Position numbers and translations under genes: made by a program. A stretch of DNA of 64,000 nucleotides from Forficula auricularia (Eukaryota; Arthropoda; Insecta; Dermaptera; Forficulidae), in assembly GCA_024734495.1 (NCBI GenBank), contig JALMQS010000153.1, positions 38,074,568 to 38,138,567 on the forward strand, read 5' to 3'. Every line of letters begins with the position of its first letter. The first letter of the stretch is position 1. This document shows positions 52,940 through 62,085 of this stretch, one piece after another. A model generated the notes under the pieces. It saw only the letters and a list, made by a program, of their open reading frames with translations. It ran no database searches and had not been told where the DNA came from.

Positions 52940-53229
52940 GATTGATTGGGTGATTGCGTGTGAAAAGAGGGCCTGTCGCTGGTCTCCTGATTCCAGGAGA
53001 CGTCTTCTGATAGTCCAAACACTTAGTATAGGTGGACTTCTCGAGTTTGTAGAAGGCGCTGTTGAATTTGAGCTGGTGTACAATACCGATCCCTCAATAC
53101 TTCCAATACTATGAATCTGTCATCTCTCTCATTTGAAGCTCTAATTCGACCAGATCCCGGTCTTCTGGCTCCTAGGGATCTTGTAACATAGGAATTTTTA
53201 CGAGCTGAGGTAGTTATCCTTACGCTCAA
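52940..53229 (-). pseudogene. Tc1-like transposase N-terminal fragment
   Basis: Minus strand: R-R-P-G-S-G-R, then D-R-F-I-V-L-E-V-L-R-D-R and A-Q-I-Q-Q-R-L-L. This is the linker and second helix-turn-helix of a Tc1-family DNA-binding domain. After a stop near 53023, another frame continues with R-R-L-L-E-S-G-like and G-P-L-F residues before the left TIR. The DDE catalytic domain is absent, so the fragment cannot encode an active enzyme. Confidence 0.7.
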
Positions 53230-54127
53230 CCCCTTTTAGTCGCCTCTTACGACAAGCAGGGGACACTGTGGACCAATTATAGCCCCAGTCCACAGGGGTA
53301 GCTTAAAGTTTATCATTCAAATAACTAGAAAAGTCCAATGATGTTTCTATGCAAATTAAAATTAGTCATGATGCAAGTGAATGCTTGGTGGCACAGGCTA
53401 ATTCTTGCCATAGATACAGAGAATTAAATAAATAAATAATTAGGTTAAATTTTATATTTTTCTGATGATGGGTTGATGTTCCAAAGCTATAAATAATGAA
53501 TGAAATTATTTAGATCTTAAAACTACCTACTTTCATTCATTCTATAGGTATTCATACAAACTCGATAAAATAGCCTGAAGCTCATTGTCGATCAAAACTT
53601 AAAACTGATCATTCTATATTCATACAAATAAGGCACAAGAGCTCATCTATGAAAACTTGCCTCCTCAATAAATTTAGACTTATGCAGACTTAAAAACTGG
53701 GGATCCCAAAACTTACGCATAAGAGTTTGTTTCTGTATATCATTTTCCAGCTCTGTGGATACTTCTAATCGATGCTTTAAGTCGTTGAGCGACATACCTA
53801 CCAATACAACCTTCCATCATTTATTAGAGCTACTTCCTTGGTATTTAGAGTTATTATGCTTGGACAATATTTCAAATGAAATTAAATTAAAAGTTGAGAT
53901 ATTAAAATCGAACTGATAAACATTAAAATACTCAATTTAATTCGATATTAGACGATAATCATTTAATACAATTCAATAAAAGGATCAGATTTCAAACCTG
54001 AAAATTTATGCTAGTTTAAATAAATTTAATTTTAAAGGGTTTAAATTAAAGTAATACATTGTTTTCACTCTAAAAATGTTTAAAAATATTTGTACAATCA
54101 CAGAATATATTAAAAATTTAATAGATC
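53230..54127. other. Unassigned sequence inside the Tc1 element
   Basis: 53230-53300 contains a GC-rich piece with CGCCTCTTACGACAAGCAGG and short inverted CCCCTGTGGAC/GTCCACAG blocks. CTGATGATGGGTTGATGTTC at 53463 is a weak hammerhead-like remnant. The remainder is AT-rich. Confidence 0.4.
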
Positions 54128-55043
54128 AAGAGCCCACGACGGCCAGACCTTCGTTATTTTATAAAAGCTGAAAGTTTTTCTGTGCATGTCCCCTATACAG
54201 GTAAGAACGACCAGCGACTATAGAGTTTGGGTTGTGGTTACTTTGTCAGGTAACAGGTAATAAAGGTGTATAAAATAGTACTTTAAATTCGTCAAAGTAT
54301 AAAGCTCAATTTTTTTATATTTATTTGGGGATAACTTTAGAAATCTCGTCATCCATTGCCGGACACTTATGACAGTTGCTACCCCCTGCCAGACACCCCT
54401 AAACTTTAATAAATTATAATTATACTTTCGTTATAATATAAAAGCTAAATTTTATATATGTTACTTGGCGACCTATAAAAAAATGTTACCTCAATAGGCG
54501 GACAGTTTTAATGGTTTTTACATAGATTTTTGACATTTCGGTTATTATTGATAACCATTGGTGAAGACATGGAGGAATCGTCTTAAAATCAAAAATAACC
54601 ATCGATTCTTATCTAATACTAGAGGAATAACCTTATTGCATTCCATTTTTGTTGTTTTGACTATTAATGACAACTTCTACTGAAAACGTGGAAGAATCGA
54701 CTTAAAATCAAAAAGACTAAATTCTTTTATGGCAAAACACTCAAGCTTGAGTTTCTTAAAGTTTAGGGGTGTCTGGCAGGGGTAGCAACTGTCATAAGTG
54801 TCCGGCAATGGATGACGAGATTTCTAAAGTTATCCCGAAGAAAATATAAAAAAATTGAGCTTTATACTTTGACGAATTTAAAGTACTATTTTATACACCT
54901 TTATTACCTGTTACCTGCCAAAGTAACCACAACCCAAACTCTATAGTTGCTGGTCGTTCTTACCTGTATAGGGGACATGCACAGAAAAACTTTCAGCTTT
55001 TATAAAATAACGAAGGTCTGCAAGTCGTGGGCTCTTGGGCTAT
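54128..55043. repeat. Long foldback (~290-bp arms) nested in the Tc1 element
   Basis: 54128-54416 and 54756-55043 are inverted copies with few mismatches, including GGACACTTATGACAGTTGCT and CTATACAGGTAAGAACGACC. The 340-bp loop contains the inverted Penelope-like doublet seen at 38500-38850. Confidence 0.9.
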
Positions 55044-55120
55044 AAATAAAATATGTTTTTTCTGAAAATTATCTAAAAAACTAAATTTTTCTAAGTGTTC
55101 CACTTTTTTGCACCACAGTG

Positions 55121-55429
55121 TAGTTCATTAAATAAATTTTTTTTCAAGTCCTGGGTGGTCCTAGTGTCTTTCAAAATTATTTTTTATTTTCTAATTTAAT
55201 TTATAAATTTATTTTACAATTCAGACGAGACCTTATTGTGATTACACTCCAATGGCATAATCAATTTTTTTTCAAGTTTTGGTACTGTGATTAATTGTAA
55301 TTGAGATATTTACTTGTAGTGGTCTATAGGCCCTTAAAAAGAAAGAACGAATTAAAAAAAGAAAATTAAATACTATCTTTATATAGACTTCAAAGACTGG
55401 TTAAATTAAAAGTTGAGATATATGGTTTG
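55121..55429. other. Unassigned AT-rich sequence
   Basis: I see no gene or repeat boundary. Confidence 0.4.
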
Positions 55430-55560
55430 AGATTCTAGATCCGTATTTCAGTTAGTTAGAACTTCACAACAAATAAATGCATGAGACCCCGGGCTCAAAT
55501 CTCAGCTGATCCTAGTATCTATCTAATTTTGCCATTATTTTCTAAGTTAATTTATTTTAA
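55430..55560 (+). mobile_element. tRNA-like SINE head, second family
   Basis: CAGTTAGTTAGAACTTC (A-box-like) and CCCCGGGCTCAAATCTCAGC (B-box-like). TGATCCTAGTATCTATC follows, as in the related stretch near 55150. Confidence 0.45.
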
Positions 55561-57029
55561 TGCTTGACATTCAGTTCTTAAAATTTACTGAATTTTATCA
55601 GAATTTTTTTTTTTTTTTTAATACAATCACAAAATAAATCACTTACTTAATAAGAAAATACGTACCCAATTCTGATAAAATAAATTCATTTAAAAAAAGA
55701 TATCAAAATTATGGAAAAATAGATGGTTTCCAGATCTGACAAAACGTTTTTCCCTTAGGTATATGTTTTCGGAATCGAAATTTTTTCTTTTTTCTCATTT
55801 TTTCGCCAGTAAATTTACTAATTATATTTTTAAAAAGTATTTTTTTTTTAATAAATCAAAAAATTATTTAGAGAAATATTTTTATTTTTAATTTTAAGAA
55901 TAAATATCTATTTTTGTACATAATAAGTTTTGAAAGAAAAACAAAAAGCAAATAAATATTTTGTAAAATGATTTTTGTATATTATCTATGTTTAAAGTAT
56001 TGATTGTATGATGGAATTGCTATTAATAGTATACGAAATATGACAATTAAATTACTGGTCCGGGTTGCGATAAAATAAGTCTTAAAATGTCCACAGCGAA
56101 ATCAACGCTTCTAATTTAGTGACGTGTAATATAGCGGTATTTTTTATTGAAAATAATGAATATTTTCTTCCTTTAATGAATTATAGAAAAAATATTCAAT
56201 TTAGTTTTTTATTAATTTATTTAATTTTAATGTAAATTTGTTATAAAACCCATCATGAAGTTTACTTTACTCGGTGCCTCTGCAGTATGAAATTCCCTCG
56301 AGAGTTTCAATATAGGTCAAATCCATCTATTTTTATTATGTAGAGTATTCCTCCAAATAAGTATTGGAAAAGAAGAACACGCTTTCAAAAATGTAAAATA
56401 AGACAAAATCCAATTTTGTTAGAACCCCTAATATGTATGCAACCAATAAATTTTCAATAGAGGTCAAATCTATGCCTATCGCTAATCGAACATGGCAGTA
56501 GGATGAAAATTTCTCATTAAAAATTCTTTGATTATATCAGATATTCTATTGATAAGTAAATCAACTATTGAAGCAGAAAATACTTAATTCATTTCGATTG
56601 TATCTAAAAACAGAAACGCTATTAAAAAAACAGGCGATCGCAATACTTCCCCATTATATTCTATAAAATATACATGTGAAAGTAATAATACTCATTACGT
56701 CTGAATATTGAATTCCGTCCATTAGTTTTTTACTTTATTTATTATTATTATTAGCTTAGAAATGTTTAAAATGAAGAAGAAAATCATTTTAAGTATTATT
56801 TTATTCTGTTTGTCTGTCTGTCTGCCTAGAAGAGGTCACAAATAAAAGCATAGTCCTAAACAGTTATTCCTGGTATAACTAATTTTAACTATATTTTAAG
56901 CATTCTAAATTCAAAACTTCTTATAAGAGCTCAAAATGCTTTTATAGTATCAAACTTTAAATTTCTAAATAAATCATGAGTGAGTATCATCTTCTAAATC
57001 CGAATTGTCATGAATAATTTTGTAATTGA
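55561..57029. other. Unassigned AT-rich sequence
   Basis: I see no gene or recognisable repeat. Confidence 0.45.
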
Positions 57030-57294
57030 AAGATTTGTTTTGCCTTCAGTAGCAGTTGTTGATTCATAAATGGAATTAAATGAGGTTGTTCTCTGCTTGA
57101 TGCAAATAAACATATACATGAACATATTGGTATATATATCAAATACAAATATGTTTATACGTATATATAATTTATTTATTAGAGACTATTGGGACCGTGC
57201 GGAGTGTACTGAATCGATCGCAGCGATCGTTGTGGTCAAATTTTCGTTAAATCATGCTCACGTTCAGGGTAAACAAATAAAAGTAATATTAAAA

Positions 57295-57447
57295 ATGGTG
57301 CATAATAGTTGCTGTGTAGTTAATTGTAAAAATAGAGGCAGAAATAGTGACTGGAAATTTTATACATTTCCAGTTGCTAGTTGGAAATTAGAAAAACGGA
57401 AAAAATGGATAAATCCAGTTAATCTTTATTTCAAAGCAAAAAGATAA
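57295..57447 (+). pseudogene. THAP zinc-finger fragment
   Basis: An ATG at 57295 opens 50 codons: M-V-H-N-S-C-C-V-V-N-C, then K-N-R and W-K-F-Y-T-F-P, then K-R-K-K-W-I. The C-x(2-4)-C pair, the Phe-Pro and the conserved Trp fit the first half of a THAP domain, the DNA-binding fold of P-element transposases and THAP proteins. The frame ends at 57447 before the Cys-His pair, and no continuation is seen. The longer frame starting at 57070 runs through family A repeat and is not the natural start. It is either a transposon relic or a first exon caught in a repeat. Confidence 0.6.
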
Positions 57448-57975
57448 CAACAACACCAAAAGAAAAATCAATTAAAAACTCTTTGTTTATTTACAAGTCA
57501 GAGACCTCGCAAGTCAGCATTTCATTTCTGCTTTTCCAAAGTCCGTTACAGTATCGCCGGATAACCTTATTCCATAGTAATAAACTTTACTACTTATTTT
57601 ATTAACACTTTTCATACTTACTTTTTCTATGTTTCTTGATCTTTTATTTACTACCACTATTTCACTTTTCCGTTGAGGTTCTTAAAAATTATTTTACATT
57701 ATTTATTAATGCAAAATAAATTAATTTTATAAACATTTAGCACCTCTTTCACGGCTCTAGAGCATGATTTAATGCAGCCGTCAGATGTCGTTTTCGTCGC
57801 ACACCCTGCCAATAGTTTCGAAGGTTTGATCTTCTAATCAGATTTTATCTGTTATTTCTCAAGGGTTCAACGTGTGTGGCTTTCTTGCTATATAACAACA
57901 AAACGAATTTTTCTATATCCATTCTGGTAATTGAACTCATAAAAAATAACAGATAATTTATTTCTAATTAAAAGA

Positions 57976-58011
57976 CTGATGATGTTGGTCAAACCTTGGA
58001 AACAATAGCCT
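57976..58011 (+). ncRNA. Hammerhead-like ribozyme motif, candidate
   Basis: CTGATGA, T, stem with GGT/ACC, then GGAAACAATAGCC. The core is intact. The stem III palindrome is degenerate. Confidence 0.35.
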
Positions 58012-58284
58012 CTAACAAATAAATTATATAATATATGTTTATTTGAATCAAGCAGAGGACAATCTCATTGATTTCTCTTTGTCATTTTTATTACTTGTCA
58101 GAAGGGTCATTCCATTACCCTTAGATTTTTGAAGAAATTCAAAATTCGAAACACTCATCAATTTTCATTTAAAATTTCAATATAATATGGTTATGTGTTT
58201 AATTTTGAATCTCTAGACTGCGAAATTTTACAAACGAACATTAAATCTTTTGATGAAATATTTATCGATATATGATATATGTGT

Positions 58285-58360
58285 CAGATGGGTCCACCTC
58301 AAAGGGTGGCCAATTGGTTCGAATTTCTATTCTTGGCACTATCAAACTATTGTAATTAAT
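58285..58360 (+). mobile_element. tRNA-derived SINE head
   Basis: CACCTCAAAGGGTGGCCAAT and TTCTTGGCACTATC match the heads at 18883 and 37672. The B box is lost. Confidence 0.45.
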
Positions 58361-59478
58361 TGATTGAAATTTCACAGTTAAGTTTGTATTAATAAACTCC
58401 ATTTTTAAGCGAAGTTTAATCTCCCAGGCAAAAACACCCTGCCAGATCATTAAATTTGCGGAAAATGAACTAAAAAAAATTCACCTTTCCCACCCAATTT
58501 CAGATTATTATCATTCTCCCAAAATAAATAGATTTTTTAACAGATATGAAATATCTTTGCAGAAATTAAATTGTCACATTTCGTATATCATTGTCATATA
58601 CCATGCTTGTATCTTAATGTTAAATATTCTAATATAGCTAATATATATGCATGAATTCATAAATATTATAATAACCATTAATAATCATTTTATATGTACT
58701 ATAACCACTAATATTTACATAGAATAACTAAAAAAACTGAAATCTAATATTTATCATATCATCTTTATTTTTGACTCTATATTCCATTGGTTAATGAAAT
58801 CACATTTCTTTCCTATGTTTGTTGTTTGGGGATGTGTTCTAATACTAAACGAAAAAATTGTGTTTTTGCTTGTTTTTTTGGTAAATTTCTCAAAAAGTTT
58901 TAAATCAATTCTGATAAAAAAAACTCAGGTGAATACCCGGCATTAAGACCTACAAAAAATAAAATCTAGTAAATTGCCTAAAAGTAATATTCCAGTAAAC
59001 AAAAGTGGGACAAATGTAAATTACACAAAATGGGAAAGTGTAAAAAATGAATTAAATACATTTTGTTACCAGCATTGAGCCAAATTTTGTACAGCTACTA
59101 TTCTTTAGGGTCGTTTGTAATAAATGGATTAAAAATTTGATGTCAATATTATTAAATCTTTAACTGACTTGTATAATATTTTACACAATTAATCTGTAGG
59201 ATCCTACGGGATAAATGGGATATATAAATAAGTAAGCCGAAATGATGGAGGGTAAAAATAGGACCTAATGGGTATGGTCAAGTCCAGGGCTGTAGTGGAG
59301 GGTATACGGTGTTTACCTTGGGCTAGGTTATACCTACATTTTATTTTAAATTGGAGTTTCGTCATTTATTAAACAGTCCCTTCCGGGTTTAAGCGTATAA
59401 CCTCTGATTTTTAGGGTCCATATAGCGTATACCTTCTGTTAATTTTACGACTACAGCACTGGTCAAGTCACAAGATGT
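58361..59478. other. Unassigned AT-rich sequence
   Basis: I see no gene or clear repeat. Confidence 0.45.
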
Positions 59479-59484
59479 GTTTAA

Positions 59485-60058
59485 AGGCCAGTTCACACGG
59501 GGCTTTTTCTGCTACTTATTCCTTACTTGTTCGACTAACTTTCAATTTAGAGTCATGGAGGGGGTCGAAATGACGTCACTCCGGACTGTCTTATTAGCAT
59601 GGTTGCTTGATTCAAAAGATAGGGCATGTTCTAAAAAAAAGTTTAGCTACTTGAAACTAGCAGTGGCTACTCAATCGGAAAGCTTTATTTTATCACGTGG
59701 GTGACATGTGCATTGGCACAATACATCAGCAGATATTTTGTTTCTCACTGTTCAACTCTTTACTGCAATGAATAAAGAGAATATGCTTTCCAAATTCGTC
59801 TGCGATTTATAATTTCTGCAATAATATTATTGTCAGCCATTTTTGTTTACATCTGAGCTGAAACTGAAAGATGATAGCCCGGCTGTTTGGACTGACACAT
59901 GCGCGCGCAACCTAGCCGGCCAACTTTAAAATTTTCTGAAAAAGCTCCGTGTGAAGCCAACAGGCGAAAAATCAGCCTGACTGAAATAGCTTCAAAAATT
60001 GTAATTAGGGAGAACAAGTAAGGAACAAATAAGACAAAATGTCTCGTGTGAACCAGCC
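59485..60058. mobile_element. TTAA-duplication MITE
   Basis: Ends: TTAA|AGGCCAGTTCACACGG and CGTGTGAACCAGCC|TTAA. Inverted similarity extends ~50 bp inward (CCTTACTTGTTC / GAACAAGTAAGG). TTAA targets point to a piggyBac- or Kolobok-type transposase. It lies upstream of the 60324 exon, probably in an intron. The frame at 59477-59704 is incidental. Confidence 0.8.
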
Positions 60059-60062
60059 TTAA

Positions 60063-60323
60063 GACACGTATGATTTTTCTATTGGGTGCTCAGGGCAGGC
60101 AAAGAAAGGTCAATTATTGAATTCATTATGCCAAAATATTAATATTTTTTAAAACAAAAAACTTATTTGGGCTTTCTACCTTTTAAGAGTGTCTTGTCTA
60201 ATGAGAAAGTTTAGTTTTCAATATGAAAATGTGATTTCATTTTCCATATTTTTATATATATAAATATTTTAATTATTTTTTTCTCGAAGATGGTTTGATT
60301 GATTTTGATGTACCTTTTTCCAG
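60063..60323 (+). other. Intron end upstream of exon 60324
   Basis: AT-rich, ending in a polypyrimidine tract and CAG. Confidence 0.6.
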
Positions 60324-60591
60324 GTACAATCCCAGAGGAGACGCATGTTGCACCCGCTTATATTATCAAATATAATAAATTTATTGACAACATTGTTGAG
60401 AGATTCAATCGGAAATTGAAATCCTTTGATCCTGTAAATATTCGACTAGATGGACCACCGAATAATGGAAATGGTAATAAAAATAGCAATAAAAATAATC
60501 GACTAAAAAATAAACCAAGAGAATCACCAGAATCAAGAAATAACAACAGCAACAAAAACAACACCCAAAAACAACAACCAATGGAAGCAAG
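60324..60591 (+). CDS. Internal exon of an unrecognised gene
   Basis: The acceptor TTTTTCCAG ends at 60323 and the donor G|GTAAGC starts at 60592. Read from the phase set by the next exon, it begins with the last two bases of a codon. It encodes T-I-P-E-E-T-H-V-A-P-A-Y-I-I, then K-Y-N-K-F-I-D-N-I-V-E-R-F, a conserved-looking amphipathic segment. The second half is a low-complexity Asn/Lys/Pro-rich stretch (about residues 50-89). The upstream ATG at 60299 is intronic. Composition differs clearly from the surrounding repeats. The family is not recognised; the Asn/Lys-rich tail suggests a disordered linker. Confidence 0.65.
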
Positions 60592-60707
60592 GTAAGCACA
60601 ACCCATTTGATGTTTAGTATTTAAATTTAATAGTAACGACACATTTACTGTTATTTCAATGAAGCTTTTCAAAATTCATAAATCCTTCTTCAAACAATAT
60701 CTATAGC

Positions 60708-60888
60708 TTGAAGGAGACAATAAAAGAGCGTGTCTTCTGCTGGAATTATAAATTTTATTTATTTATAACGAAACTATAGTCTCGTTATAAATAAATAAAA
60801 TTTATAATTCCAGCAGAAGACACGCTTTTATTGTCTCCTTCAATATATAAAAATTCTGCTACTCTCGGCAAAAAAACTTTCAATTTAA
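60708..60888. repeat. Foldback family A element in the intron
   Basis: GAAGGAGACAATAAAAGAGC and CTTCTGCTGGAATTATAAAT form near-perfect arms around an ACTATAGT centre. That centre is the core palindrome of the ribozyme-like motif with the rest deleted. The tail CTGCTACTCTCGGCAAAAAA follows. Confidence 0.85.
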
Positions 60889-60964
60889 TATCTATAGCTA
60901 GAGAAAATTCACGAAATCTAATATAAAGTGTTATGGGTTATTTTTATTACAAGAAAATCACTAA

Positions 60965-61107
60965 ATTGAAAGTTTTTTGCCGAGGGTTGCAGAATTTTTA
61001 TATATTGAAGGAGACAATAAAAGAGTGTGTCTTCTGCTGTAATTATAAATTTTATTTATAACGAGCGTATAGTTTCGAGATCTTTGCCCTCTTCAGGAGT
61101 CTATTAC
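60965..61107. repeat. Family A element, single arm with ribozyme-like motif
   Basis: Tail first (TTGAAAGTTTTTTGCCGAGG), then GGAGACAATAAAAGAGTG, then the - strand motif CTGAAGAGGG...GAAACTATACGC (61063-61096). Its stem III palindrome carries changes (GTC to CGC), so it is probably inactive. Confidence 0.7.
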
Positions 61108-61109
61108 GC

Positions 61110-61372
61110 TCCGGGCAACACCTAGCCCCTGACGGGAAGCATCTCGTCCGGACCTTTGGTGGCCCTCTTGCTGGCCAAGGACCCTCTCCCTAACCCCACT
61201 CGAGCACCACTCCTGCCCCTAGACCCCCCATCTCCTCGCTCCCTGAACTTCACCGACCTTCTCCTTAACCCTCCTGGACCCACGCCTCTCCACCCCAACG
61301 TCCCTCTCACCAACCCCCCGGGACCCCTACCCCCTGAACCACTCCCTCTGGACCCACTCCCCCTGGTCTACA
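61110..61372. repeat. C-rich, GC-rich tract in the intron
   Basis: Dense C-runs on the + strand. The open frame at 61156-61557 is Pro/Leu-rich and continues into Rep-A sequence, so it is not a gene. It may be an expanded form of the C/G-rich tracts seen in Rep-A and the Helitrons. Confidence 0.5.
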
Positions 61373-61560
61373 GATTATGTATACACAATTTGGTTGAGTT
61401 TAGCCAAAGGGCTAGAAATTTCATTTTTGACCTCCCCTCCGCCCATTTTGGGTGGTTAGTTTTTGCATTTCTAGACTTCTGGGGGTCCACAGAATATGTA
61501 AACAAAATTTGGTTGAGTTTGGCCAAAGGGCTAGAATTTTCATTTTTGGCATTTTGATAT
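61373..61560 (+). repeat. Rep-A core fragment, duplicated
   Basis: The module TTATGTATACACAATTTGGT ... GGTTAGTTTTTGCATT occurs twice in tandem. The element ends are missing. Confidence 0.6.
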
Positions 61561-61680
61561 AGTTCCACAATTTGCCAGGGAATCAGGGAAGCTAGTAGAT
61601 ACGGCTCTGGATCTGCGCTTTTAATTTTATTTATAATAGTTTTACCATTATACCAATTGATTTTATTTACACTCTTTCAG

Positions 61681-61846
61681 AGAATCGGTGTCTGATGAAG
61701 GCCATCTTGATTCCTCGATTATTAGTGAACAACTTGGACAACAGCCGACCGGTACTCAAGCCAGGAGCAGTGCAGCATCTCCGAATAAAAACTCAATCCA
61801 ATCGAACTCAGTATTGAGGCCAAGGGCACAAAACAAGCAGAAGAAG
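61681..61846 (+). CDS. Next internal exon of the same gene
   Basis: The acceptor ACTCTTTCAG ends at 61680; the donor AAG|GTAAGC starts at 61847. The 60591 donor splits an Arg codon (AG|A), and this exon supplies the A, then continues open: E-S-V-S-D-E-G-H-L-D-S-S-I-I-S-E-Q, then Q-Q-P-T-G-T-Q-A and a Ser/Asn/Gln-rich, basic end. It is 166 nt (55 residues plus a base). The matching phase is the main evidence that both exons belong together. No domain is recognised; the segment looks disordered. Confidence 0.65.
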
Positions 61847-62085
61847 GTAAGCCAAGCCGATTAGATAGAGATCATTAAAATGTTTTTATTCGTTATTTGT
61901 TTAAGAGCTTCAATTTTTTCAACATAATTTATTGAGGCCGCCACGGTTCATATATTGACAAATGTAGCAAGGAAAGAATTTCAAAATGAAGATAAAAACA
62001 ATCATTCTATAGAAATTACTCGGTATGCTTGGGAGACGGGCCAGCGTATTAATTCATTCATTTTTTTTGTTTTTTTGTAATTTTT
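61847..62085 (+). other. Start of the following intron
   Basis: AT-rich with no exon signal. The rest of the intron is occupied by LINE-B. Confidence 0.45.

Larger units (their letters stand above)
52911..55120. mobile_element. Tc1/mariner element with TA duplication, gutted
   Basis: Terminal inverted repeats CACTGTGGTGCAAAAAAGTG, continuing about ten more bases, lie at both ends. TA flanks both sides. Only the N-terminal transposase region remains (52930-53229, -). The middle holds an unrelated long foldback. Confidence 0.85.
57030..58085. repeat. Inverted family A tails enclosing a THAP fragment
   Basis: TGAGGTTGTTCTCTGCTTGA then TGCAAATAAACA (57079-57110) returns inverted at 58036-58066. 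Hammerhead-like motifs face each other inside: - strand at 57810-57842 and + strand at 57976-58011. The THAP coding fragment lies between. Confidence 0.6.

Noticed and set aside
57070..57294. N-terminal extension of the THAP frame
   Set aside because: This part is family A tail sequence shared with other non-coding copies; the ATG at 57295 begins the THAP similarity.
61156..61557. Pro/Leu-rich frame as a gene
   Set aside because: Begins in a C-rich tract and runs straight into Rep-A repeat sequence, between two well-supported exons.
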